Source: Parapristionchus giblindavisi
Taxonomy: Eukaryota > Nematoda > Chromadorea > Rhabditida > Diplogasteridae
Assembly: GCA_943737045.1 (NCBI GenBank)
Contig: CALSFV010000214.1
Span: 186,001-250,000, forward strand
Length of the DNA stretch: 64,000 nucleotides
Direction: 5' to 3'
A model generated the notes under the pieces. It worked only from the letters and a program-made list of their open reading frames with translations, was not told the DNA's origin and made no database searches. This document shows positions 1 to 10,900 of the stretch, in pieces. The position numbers and the translations under genes are program-made. How positions within the stretch are numbered: the first letter of the stretch is position 1; each line of letters opens with the position of its first letter.

Positions 1-735
1 GTAAAGATCAACATCATAAAAATTGGGAAGAGCACGCGCTAAATTGTAGATTTATTGCTAAAAATTGAATAAAAAAGCGATTTCGTCCCAATAGTGACTG
101 TTTTAAGAGGCGATCGTAAAGGATTGTTTAAGTGTTTCTTCATTTTCAACACTGTAGTGTAATCCTTACTACTGTACACAATTCTCTCGATCCTTCAACT
201 GTTAGGGATACTCCCTATCTCCATATACCCCAGGCTAACTGTTGTGGATCGACCGCTCTGGCGACGAGGCTCGACCGCTCTAGTGCGACTAGAGAGACAG
301 GCATGAAGAGTGGATAATGAAGTTACATTTGCCTATGAAGATTCCTTTGTGACTGCAGCACAAAGACGACTATATAAGACCCTCCCAATCTCTGATAAAC
401 CAGTCTATACTGACTCGTCCTGTTGTCTATTGACATTATATTGATACGCGGAATGTCGGCATCCAACTCTAACCGCCTCCCCTATTCCCCTTTTTCCCCT
501 TTTCGACCCCTAACCCCTTTCCCTTTTACTAGAATGATTTTTTGCACCATGTTGTACTCTCTTTGTCTTAGAATCAGTTCATCTCTCTTTGTCTTTTAAT
601 TGTATTAGTATTGCATATATATAGAGGCTTTTTGCCATTATCGGTCTCTCAGCGCCCCTCTCTCTCGTCTCCCTCGTGTAGTTTGCGTTGTGTTGATTGA
701 AGATAAAGGTTTAAGGTAGTCTTGAGTATCTGTAC
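1..735. other. Intergenic, no supported gene
   Basis: I see no exon chain, RNA gene or element with clear termini here. The short open frames lack splice context and similarity to anything else in the window. A pyrimidine-rich stretch lies around 470-520. Confidence 0.5.
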
Positions 736-1108
736 TTAAAGAAGGGGACCCACGAGTTTTTTTGTGACTAAACTGGCCAGACAGAACTATTGATCACATC
801 TCCTTGTATACAAAAACAATTTCCTCTAAAACTTTAGATGCCCCAGAATACCGTAATTCGGACTTAAAGTTCATTGATATGCCCAGGGAAAGGCGCGAGT
901 TTTTGAAATTGAAGCACAACTGTATAGAAAAATGCAAACGGGAATCGAACCAGCGTGGCGCGGTTACAAGCGCTGACTACTAACCACTGAGCCACACGCT
1001 CTACGCGTTCAACCTCTCAAATCTAATAGAGAACATAATGTAGCTTCCTATGTCCCACGTTCCTCTTGTCAACAGCGCACCCCAAATCTCGTGGGTCCCC
1101 TTCTTTAA
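736..1108. mobile_element. TTAA-flanked inverted-repeat element carrying a tRNA-like module
   Basis: The termini are inverted copies of TTAAAGAAGGGGACCCACGA, each including TTAA, which suggests a TTAA target. Inside, on the minus strand at about 1003-938, is a tRNA-like segment. It has an A-box-like TGGCTCAGTGGTTAG and a B-box GGTTCGATTCC. It is non-autonomous, with no coding capacity. Confidence 0.7.
938..1003 (-). other. tRNA-like Pol III promoter module (not a functional tRNA)
   Basis: Read on the minus strand, an A box (TGGCTCAGTGGTTAG) precedes a B box (GGTTCGATTCC) at tRNA-like spacing. It sits inside a terminal inverted-repeat element. I could not confirm a clean cloverleaf, so a tRNA-derived SINE or promoter fragment is more likely than a working tRNA. 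Confidence 0.5.
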
Positions 1109-1148
1109 CCGCAAGTCTAAAGAACCCGGCCATTGTTATCATTACACA

Positions 1149-1277
1149 ACCCTTTCCGTTACCTCTCGGAATGGTCTCTACATTGTTCAGACTATTTCTC
1201 TGTTCTATAACAACGAGAGAGAGAGAGAGAGTATTGCGCGTCGAAGAGACCATTGAGAGAGGTTAAGCTCCCTTTAA
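1149..1277. mobile_element. MITE family 1 (palindromic, TTAA ends)
   Basis: Copy of a family seen nine times in the window. Ends resemble TTAAAGGGAGCG. The body is a hairpin of CTCTCAATGGTCTCTTC and its inverse around CTCTCGTTGTTAGAGAAC. This copy is degenerate at the left and contains a GA microsatellite. Confidence 0.65.
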
Positions 1278-3456
1278 CAACCAGCTGTACCAACATTTAT
1301 TTTGTTCAATAAGCTCGGAATGCCCTAAAAGATTAGAATGGAAAAGCAGAGAAAACAGTCTTTTTTACATTCGCTAGCCTTTCCTCTTATATCTTTGTCT
1401 CTTTGAATCACCACGAAATATACGATTTTCACGGAATGTATTAGTTAAGCTTCGATGTTTGGGGTATACTCGATATTGCTGATTGCATCAATAGGTAAGA
1501 ATTTTTTCTGGAATTAAAAGCGAACTATTTTATGCTTTAAAATATTCTTAAAATATTTTAAACCTTACGAAATTGAGAAATTAAAATATTTTCTGATGCA
1601 ATTCTGAGATGTGATTCTTTATTCAGCGTTAGGGCAGTGTCCTACTCCGCGTAGTCCTGCACACATTCCCTCTATATTCTCATCACATGAGCCTCTGAAG
1701 ATCGTGGATGGAGCCATCAGATGTCCCAATAGGCATATTTTTACAGTAAGTGATCTTTGAACTCACAGAAATTTCATGTCATCATCTTTCCTTTTTTCTA
1801 TCTTTCTTTCAATCTTTCAATCACTGCCTATATTGATTCAGCTATATTTCGTATGAGTTAAGCGAATTCTCCATTTATCATAAGGAGCGTTTATTTCTAT
1901 TACTGTGTCTTGGTGAATGTAGCAATCATCAATCAATCAATGATATAATGTCAAGCAATAATTGCTATAATAGATAAGGATGGAGCGAATGTAGCTAGAG
2001 GGAACCATATTGCAGGTGAATGCTGATCAAAGTGGAGGAATTCTGGATAGGCAAGATTATGTTTGCGATTCATCTAGTGGAAAGTGAGTTCGTAAATAAG
2101 TATATCAGTCAAATAATGACACTATTATTCAGGTGGACGGGAGTCATCGACAACTTTCGCTTAAGAAACGACGAATTGGTGAGTTTAAAGCTTTAATCAG
2201 AGTGTTCAATTTATCTTGAAAAGGGTCGCTTAAACTATTCACTAGTGTTCCGGTTCTTTCAGAAAAAATACTTGCACCAGGATAGTCTGCAGTATTTAAT
2301 CTTAGTATAAAATAAAAATATCACTGTGCATAAATATAAATTTTTAGATGGTTTGCGTTAACGCTACAGGAATCGATCTAGAGGGTAAGAGCCTACATTA
2401 TACGAAAACTTAATCCCGTTACACCAATTTTAGGTTGTTCAATCGACCTTACTGATGATACGGGAAAACAATCACTATTCTATCCGGTCCTGGGAAAATA
2501 CGGCTGCGGTTCCGGCTACATACTTGAGGCGAAATCGGCGAGTAAAACATATCAGGGTAAGTCAAATCCTAACTGACAACACTTATAAGAAGAATAAATC
2601 AATAGAAAAAAACACAGGCGACGAGGTAATCTGCACATCGAGTTCTACATGGATGGTTGGCAACCAAGAATTCTCTGCGCGTCCACTGATCAGTTGCAAA
2701 GGTGAGAAAGGTATATTTATCATATTTTGCAGTGAACATGAATTATTGTTAAAACCACAACGTCAGTCGTCCAGCGGACGCAAGCGGGACGCAAGTTATT
2801 ATTGACCGTATTGCCTTTTCCTTTTCATAGACACTATAGTCACTATCGTACCAAATGAACAATTGCATTTTATAAGGTCAATATTTATGAATTTTGATTT
2901 CAATTCTGATAGAATCTCACGGATTGGTTTGCCGCACTAACAACGACCACTACTACGGCAACAACAACTACTACTGCTGCTACTACTACTACTCTTACTA
3001 CGACAACTAAAAAACCTACAACAACTACCATTACAAAATTAGGAGTGAGTCCTCATGAGAAAATCATCATCGTCTGTGTTTCACACCTGTATTTTCGTTG
3101 AAAAAAGAAACATGAAAATATTAAATAATTTTTTTCCAGATTTACAATTTTTTTGTTAGAAAAATATATATAAAATGTATATAATTTTTTTCTTGCAGTA
3201 CGAAAACCCACCTGAGAGCGTGTTCTGGGAATTGAAGTGAGTGACGATGACTGTTTGTGAGACGAATAATGTCTCTACCACATATTTCGCTTTCATTATT
3301 AACTTTAAGTATAGTTTTTAAACTCAGATACTACTACAACTATGGTCGTATTCTTCATGCTTTCTGTTCGCATCCTGGATGCTACGATTCGATTATGAAA
3401 AACGGAATTGGATATGAACCTGTTAAAGGATCAGGTATTCTCTTTGCAGACATGCT

Positions 3457-3556
3457 AATTTTACCCTCCGCATTGACAATACTCTCTCGTAAACAAAGAA
3501 AGTGAGAGAGTATTGTCAGAGCGGAGAGTTTCAAATTAGATTGGGGGTGGCTTTAA
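3457..3556. mobile_element. MITE family 2 in an intron of gene A
   Basis: Hairpin built from CTCCGCTCTGGC and GCGAGAGAGYATTGCCAGAG-type arms ending in GGCTTTAA. It belongs to a second TTAA-type palindromic family with copies near 13174, 31760, 42050, 49573 and 55815. Confidence 0.65.
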
Positions 3557-3806
3557 TGCATTTTTTTCTTTATAAAGAACGATTGTTCAGGCATTAAATC
3601 TGACAAATGCATAGTGATCCTTCAATATCCGCATAATTGGACTCATTTCAGGAGTACTCGGAAAGACGATAAACCACTCCGCTGAAACTGTAGCAATAGC
3701 TAAAGCAGCTTGTCCTCTGGGATTCGCTAAAAATGAAATTGCTTAGATGTTCTAGATCTGGCGATGCCTACTTGTGCTGCTTTAACAGGGTATTTGATAT
3801 TCATTT

Positions 3807-3925
3807 TTAAAGGGAGAATTAACTCTCTCAATGGCCTCTTCATTGCGCACGCAATTTCTCTGCTCTCTAACAACGAGAGAGCGTAGAGCGTTGAAGAGAC
3901 CGTTGACTAAGGTGTCGGCCTTTAA
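3807..3925. mobile_element. MITE family 1 in an intron of gene A
   Basis: TTAA-bounded palindromic element between two CTD exons of gene A. It carries the family hairpin with CTCTCAATGGCCTCTTC and GAAGAGACCGTTGA arms. Confidence 0.75.
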
Positions 3926-6433
3926 TTAACAAGATTCCGAACGTATTATCCTTTACAGGTAGGTCTTGTGATGGGCTACGCGTCAACTGTGGCAGGTGCT
4001 TGCGGATTCAGCATTGCCATGAAAGAATATGGCTGTCGAATGTCTGCGGGTACTGTATTTTAGACTGTAAACATGATAGAATTTGAAATGAATCACTTGT
4101 ATTCTTCAGATATTATGTATAGTAAGGACTTAGAATGGAATACGTATTATAAAGGAATGGTTCGACGTGGTGGAGCTGTACAATTTTACTTGTACTGATC
4201 ATAATTCAGCACTATTTATTCGTCATTGGGTAGTATAATAGAATAATAACAAACACTATTAATAAAGAGATTTGGTATTATATCGTGATATACATGATTA
4301 ATTATTATGCGATTTTCACTGGTCACAGTAAAGCTATGGAAACAGTGTTTGACAGGTGAAATTTGTTTTTTTTCATTTTCATTTAAAATAACAAATGCAA
4401 CTTTTTGAATTTTCGGGCCCTAATGCCGCGTTGATGATCATGATGATGTTGATCACATTCCACACTAAGATTCAGTTTCAAACTCATTTGATAGAGCCCA
4501 TCGATAGCTTTCGGTTAAGCTCTTGACAGACCCATTTTATGAGGAAATGGCAGAAAGACGATCACGACTGGGGGTATGAGAAGATTACTAATCAAAGCCG
4601 AGATTCGCTTCGGGTTCTTCATAGATCAAAGTATTTTCTTTCCACATAATCATCTGGTTCTGTCTCAATTGCCTTTCAACTGCATGGTATGATCGAGAAA
4701 ACAACGAAATAGGAGATACGTAACAGAGAGAAGGTAGCTACTAGAGGTGGTGAGTCGAAAACCGGAACGCCTCACGAAACGGGCGAGAAATGAGTCTAGT
4801 TTCGGCAAATGCCAATTAGCCTATCGAAACCGGGGCGAAACAACCTCTCATTGACTCTCGTTTCGGCTTCATGCAAATTCACATAGTGAGAGAGTCTGTT
4901 CCGGCTCGTTCCGGTTCGTTCCGCTTGCGATTGGAACCACCGGTGCTATCGCTTTTACAACAACAAAAATTGAAAATTAGCTCAAATTTTTTGGTTGTCA
5001 ATAGAGATAATTTTAAAAATATTTATATTATTTTAAAAATTATTTTATGTATTTTTTCCAATTTTCTAAATCAAGCTGAATCTAAATCAATCAAACTGAT
5101 ATTTTCAATCAATGTACAAAATTTATCAAGGAATACAACCATGTTATATTGGCCATATTACATTAGTTCATTATTGCGTAGTGATATCGAATTACACATT
5201 TTTGAAAAAAATTATTTCTTTAGTCAAAAGTCCTTTTCTTCTGAAACATTGTGAAAGGTGTAGAACCCCACTAGGGCTGCACAGTCACACAATCCGGAAT
5301 GGCTTCGATTCCGATTTCAAGCTGTAGCAGGGTTGCAACTTTGCCCCCCAAACTTTATAACTCAGCTTCTAGATGTGCTAACGACCCGTTCTAAGTGCTA
5401 ACATGATGCTAGTGGCGAGTAATGTCTACCCCCAGATTACGGTAATCATAGCTCGTCATTTGCCCTCAGGGCATAAATTTTTTTGTTGTGTGGGCTAATT
5501 TTGAGACCCTACCGTTCAGACGGCAGGTCTTCTAAAATTATGGTTCCTGCTCAACCAGCTTTGCAATGTATCATATATTTATTTTCCTTATTTTGGTTTG
5601 GTTCCGATTCCTTTCAGACCCGTAGCAAAAGTTATGCTGAGGTCTACTCTGTTTCAGCGAGTAAAAATAAAAATCCAAAGGTCAAAGATCGAAGTTATAG
5701 TGTAAAAACTTTTGTGAACATCTCAAACATGATAGGTGCTTTGCAAATTAGAGATTTCATCAATAGAGGCCCAGCGATGAGAGCAGTGAGAGAGAAAGCA
5801 CAAGAGCGCGCACCGAGTAGACCTCAACATAACTTTTGCTACGGGTCTGAAAGGAATCGGAACTGAACCAAAATATGGGAAATAAATATATGATACATTG
5901 CAAAGCTGCATGCGCAGGAACCATAATGTTAGAAGGCCTGTCCTCTGAACGGTAGGGACTCAAAATCGGTCGTCCCAACAAAAATTATTTTATGCCCTGA
6001 GGGCAAATGACGACCTATGACTACCGTAATCTATGGGATAAACATTACTCGCCACTAGCATCATGTCAGCACCTAGAACGGGTCGTTAGCACATCTAGAA
6101 GCTGAGTTATAAAGTTTGGGGGTCAACGTTGCAACCCTGCTACAGCTTGAAATCGGAGTCGGAGCCATTCCGGATTGTTTGACTGTGCAGCCCTAGTGGG
6201 GTTCTACACTCTCTCAATGTTTCAGAAGAACAGTAATTTTGACCACAGAAATAAAAATTTTTCAAAAAGGTGTAATTATATGGTCTCTTCCCTCCCCCCA
6301 ATTCTATCGTCTCTTAAGAACACTGATATCCCCTTCTAGGCTCAATCCATAATCACTATTTCATTTCATTCATTATTTTCTTCACTTGTTTATTTATTTG
6401 TTTCACACCATTTGTTCGCTAAATGTGAATAAT

Positions 6434-6438
<5 letters not shown>

Positions 6439-6474
<36 letters not shown>
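6439..6474. repeat. (AT)n microsatellite
   Basis: Uninterrupted AT dinucleotides followed by the right arm of the family-6 element. Confidence 0.95.
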
Positions 6475-6477
<3 letters not shown>

Positions 6478-6824
6478 TAGATTGCGCTATCACTACGCAA
6501 TAATGAACTTATTTAATATCACCAACACATCATGGTTGCATTCCTTAATAAATTCTGTACATTGACTCAAAAGATCTGCTTGATTGCTTTCCTGGATCAA
6601 AAGTTATAAAAAAATGTAAAATTATCCGGAGACTTGTTGCCTACACTGTATATTGATTTCATGTGTAACATATAGTATACTATTTGTTAGAAGTTTTGTT
6701 AGTTTTGGATTATTTTTTTCCTTTTTTTAGCAACGTTATATTTTAAAAGTTATCGATATGATTTTGTGTGGTCTTGTTTATATTTATTACGTTGTTTCGG
6801 CACACACTCACGGCAAATTCTCTT

Positions 6825-6960
6825 AGATATAAGTTGTCTAACTGTTCAGCTATAGAGAAAGGTTAGCTTACTCCAAACTCTCTCAAAAAGACACGTTGAA
6901 AAATACTCTCTCGCTCGAGATAGTAACGGGGACTGGGGTAAGCTAACTATGTAAGTTATC
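6825..6960. repeat. Dispersed repeat, second copy near 23270-23390 inverted
   Basis: Contains GGTTAGCTTAC and ACGGGGACT blocks that recur in reverse orientation upstream of exon 3 of gene B. Nested in the large element above. Confidence 0.55.
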
Positions 6961-7923
6961 TCACATATGATAGAACGTTTGTCTAATTGTCGGATGTTAG
7001 ATAACCTATGACTGAAATATGAGACAGTTTGCCCTCAGTGCATAAATATGCTGATTCATCCTTTTCAAAAATAGTACAAACGGAACAAAATATTTTGATC
7101 TCCCACGAGTGTGGTAGATCAAAATACAAACCTCCGAAACGATAGAAAAATAAGTGAAGATGGACAGTACGGTTGAAAAGCACGCAAACTATATATTGTG
7201 ATCGATTTGGTTGTTTATCCCGCAAAAAAAGCCCTCTAAATCACATTTTAACGAGCCGGAACGAGCCGGAACGAACCGGAACGGAAGCGGAATAGGCGAG
7301 AATCACTCTCTAGCCGGCTGGAGGCAATTAGCATATCTCGAGTTTCGGCTGGGGGAGATAATCAAATTATCTCAACCGAAATTCCGCTATCCGTTTCGTT
7401 TCGTCACCTCTAGTGCCTCGCCCCCCCCCCCCAATGAGCTGAGGCGGAGGGAGAGGAAGGAGGGACGAGAATCGAGAGAGTGAGATAGTGCGAATAATTC
7501 GGTCTGTCCCGAACTATTCGTTCCGTCTGGCAGGTGTGTGCGATTCCTTGAAGGGAAAGGGGAGAGAGGGTGAGAGATGGGAAAAGGGTGCGAATTCTTC
7601 GAATTCGAATTCGAACCGGCAACCATACTATACGCTAGGTCCGAAATTTATGTATGAAGAAGGAACTAGAACAACAAGTTTCCAAAACATCTAGTGGTGG
7701 AGGATTCATTTGGGTTCTGTGGATGGAATAGACAGAAAAGCAGATGAAAACATCTGACTCTAAAGATTCTGCAGATCTTTTACCTTAAACAGATTTTCAA
7801 CGAGTAAAATCATAAATCTTCACCTCATCTCTGTTGAATCTATGTTTTGAATATTCTTTGTAGTCTGTAGATGCAAACGAGGGTATATAATGAGTTTATC
7901 ATTCAAGAAAATCGTTTGACTGA

Positions 7924-10900
7924 TCATGGGTGGAGGTAGAATCTAGAGCTAATATCCCACACCTTTCCTTTATAGAACGTATTCCAATTTAAATCCGTGG
8001 CATACATAATATCTGCAAATGTATCATCATTAACATATAGAAATCGTGTAGTCTTATGGAAAAATAAAAGATAACTTTACCTGCCGAGACTCTGCAGCTC
8101 CAGGGCCGCATTAACACAGTGAAGCCGCAAACACCAGAGTCATAACTAACGTAGCCCATAGGCATGCCATTCTGAAAATTATAAATTTATCCGAAACAAA
8201 CTCTTGGAACAGTGGACGTTTACCCCATCAAAGTTATGTCGATAAGAATTTCCATTACGGGCGAAGTAGAGTTGCATCATGTTCTTCCATCCAATTGGAC
8301 ATAACTGTTTGGCTTTAACGAACGTGGCAGCAGAAGGATTTACTGTCTTTCCGAGATCACCTAAAAATGGGACAGTAAATTTGTGTTCAAAAGTCACCAA
8401 AATCTCAAACATCTTCAAAAAGATAAGCTTGTCCTTTGGCTAGTTTACAGACAATAAACCCGAGAAAAAAACTTTTAAACGGTGTTCTTAGTGTTTCTTT
8501 TTTTCCAGTTTAGATATGTTCTTCATTGACCTGCTCCTTTTGATGGTTCATATCCGATTCCGTTACTCATAATCTCGCGATAGCAAGCATCAGTGGAGCA
8601 GAAGGCGTGAAGGATACGACCATAGTTGTAGTAGTATCTTAAAGATGGAGATTCTCGAATGTTCAGGTAAATCCCACACATGTCTCTTGAGCGAAGGGTG
8701 ATATGACACGTGTGAGAAATGAGAAAGGAAACGATCGATTGTGAGAAGGCGAGTTAGAAGAATGATATGAGAAATGTTTAATTGAACATTGAAGATGTGA
8801 GAAATGACATTAAACATGAATTCGTGGAAAGCGACATTTGGGAAAAATATGATGGGAACAAAAATATGTGAAATGTGACTTCAGAAAAATCTAATCAGAA
8901 ATTGATTTTCAAGAAAAAACCATTTTGAAAATACCGATGAGGAAACACCTAATCCTGAAATTCACAAGAAAATACCTCAACGGGAAACAAGTTTTGATTT
9001 TTTTGTTTAAGATCTCCGGTATTTTTTGCGGGGCACACCGTTGGGAGACCAAATATCGCGGGGTACACCGCGAGGAGCACCACGCTGTGGAAGGGACGGT
9101 GTGCTTCGCGCCCCACGGGGCACGCCGTCTTCCACCTCGCGGGGCACCGCGTCTAGAAGCCACAGCTCGCGGGGTACCCCGTCTAAAGGTTCTACCCAGC
9201 GATGTACTCCACGGCGATTGAACGGTGTGCCCCGCGAGCAAAAATACTGGAGATTGTTGTTGTTGATGAAAAATGTCTATAATTTCATTTACATCGGTAA
9301 TTTCACAAAAGTTTTTTTCCTGAACATCTTTTTCTAATTATTTTTTTTCCTAAACATCGTTTTCTAATCACATTTTTCCCAAATGTCGCTTTCCACGCTT
9401 TCATTTCAAATGTCATTTCTCATGTCTTCCATTTTCAATTATGCATTTCTCAGATCATTCCTCACATTATGCCCTCTCCGATTCGGTCGTTTCTTATCTC
9501 ATTTCTCACTTATGTCTCTTTCACATAATTCGTCTCTCAAGTGGAACTTCCATTCTCATTTCTCACACGTGTAATATCACCGAGCGAAGGTCAAGTAATA
9601 TGCGAGAAGTTATAGAAGACTATGCCATATCACAAACGTTCGGACTCATAACTCGTTTGTAGCGAGTTCAAAACCTATTACCAAATCTCCTCAATTTTCA
9701 AAAAGGGAGCCTTTCCCTGCACGGGTCTGACATTTCGTGGTACTCCACCTTTAAAGGTGATTAACCCAAGCTAACTTGAAACAATATTGTATCGCAAAGG
9801 ATGTGTTGCAAATATAAAATAATCTTTAAAAAATGATATGACTTCATTCATATTTTTTGAAAAAAGTGTAAATAAATCTTCCTAACTCACTTCAAGACCA
9901 AGAACACGTCATCAGGTAAGGGTAGTTGATCTCTCTGAAAGAATCATTTATTTATTTATTTCGTTGTTTATTTATTTATTTATTCCATCAAATATAATGA
10001 GAGGAAGTGATCATCAAGATAATGATCAAGCTAAGATAAGGAAGATAGTGATAATCATCAAGAAATGCACAACAAACATTCTACAGAAATAACTACTGTT
10101 AAGCATCCAATATTTTGATAACAGGTTGCAATAAAAGGTGATTTTATCAAATGAAACACTGCACATTACTTCTCTTTATTTTAAGATTCCACTACTCAGT
10201 TCAACGAGTAAAAGAACCGTTTTCAAAAAAAACTGAGCAATTACACCCGCTTCACAATAATTCCTGTGTCGTATATATACAGTACAGCAGAATCCCCCAG
10301 TGAAAATGGGCGCCCCGGGTGACCCGGGGCGCCCATGTGGCCCCTCGATTTTTTACGCTTTGAATAATAAATATCAGCCGTTCAAATTGTTTGCGATGTT
10401 TTACTCCAGATATGAGGGTATTTATCAAAGAAAGTTTGGATTTTTTAAAAGCTTGTCAACTCACTTGTGCTAAAAAAAAGAAATTTTGGAAAGATTTCAC
10501 TTTGCGATAGAATTTGCCGAGCGTGCGCGAGTTTTGCAAAATTTTTGCGCGGCATTTGCCAAGAATTGATAAAAAATATAATTTTCAATATTTTTTCTCT
10601 GGCTACATGATTTCTAAAATTGCAAACTTTCTTTGATAAATACCCTCATATCTGGAGTAAAAGAACGAAAACAATTTGAACGGCTGATATTCATTATTCA
10701 AAGTGTAAAAAATCGAGGGGCCAAATAGGCGCCCCGGGTCACCTGGGGCGCCCATTTTCACTGGGGGATTCTGCTGTACTGTAATAATAATAATAATATT
10801 TTATCATTTCTTACAGAGAGATTGCTAACCTGACAAACAATTAGAAAGATGAAAACGTTAAAATAAAATATGAAGAAATGGTGTATCCACTGCAATTACT

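Larger units (their letters stand above)
1455..4198 (+). pseudogene. Gene A: secreted NTD-Thr linker-CTD family member, two frame breaks
   Basis: Exons: 1455-1494 (signal peptide, begins MFGVYSILLIAS), 1627-1745, 2016-2083, 2133-2178, 2348-2384, 2434-2556, 2618-2701, 2913-3044 (Thr-rich), 3199-3236, 3328-3434, 3652-3789, 3959-4049, 4110-4198. All have GT/AG borders and match paralogues B, C and F in length, except two. The linker exon is 132 nt where phase requires 3n+2. The first long CTD exon is 138 nt where all paralogues have 137; an extra A in a run near 3731 creates an early TAG. The product would be secreted, rich in paired Cys and mucin-like in the middle. Ends GGAVQFYLY, the same as gene D, and the 3' UTRs align, so A and D share a recent CTD ancestor. 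AATAAA lies at 4261. Either a young pseudogene or two sequence errors. Function unknown. Confidence 0.75.
4740..7421. mobile_element. Large nested inverted-repeat element (2.7 kb)
   Basis: Outer arms: about 4740-4935 and, inverted, 7240-7421. They share an ACTAGAGGTG terminus and repeated CGTTCCGGCTCGTTCCGG units. Inside lie a family-6 element (from about 5060 to 6662), a further inverted repeat (5240-6240) and another around the GCCCTCAGGGCATAAA motif (5465-5998). The open frames here mirror each other across the axis near 5720, so they are not genes. An AT dinucleotide run is at 6439-6474. Confidence 0.7.

Noticed and set aside
5483..5981. Frames of about 73-127 aa on both strands with matching sequence
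   Set aside because: Mirror images across the axis of the nested palindrome; not genes.
8909..9337. Arg/Gly/Thr-rich frames on both strands
   Set aside because: They come from the GGGGCACACCG repeat in the GC-rich palindrome and have no splice context.
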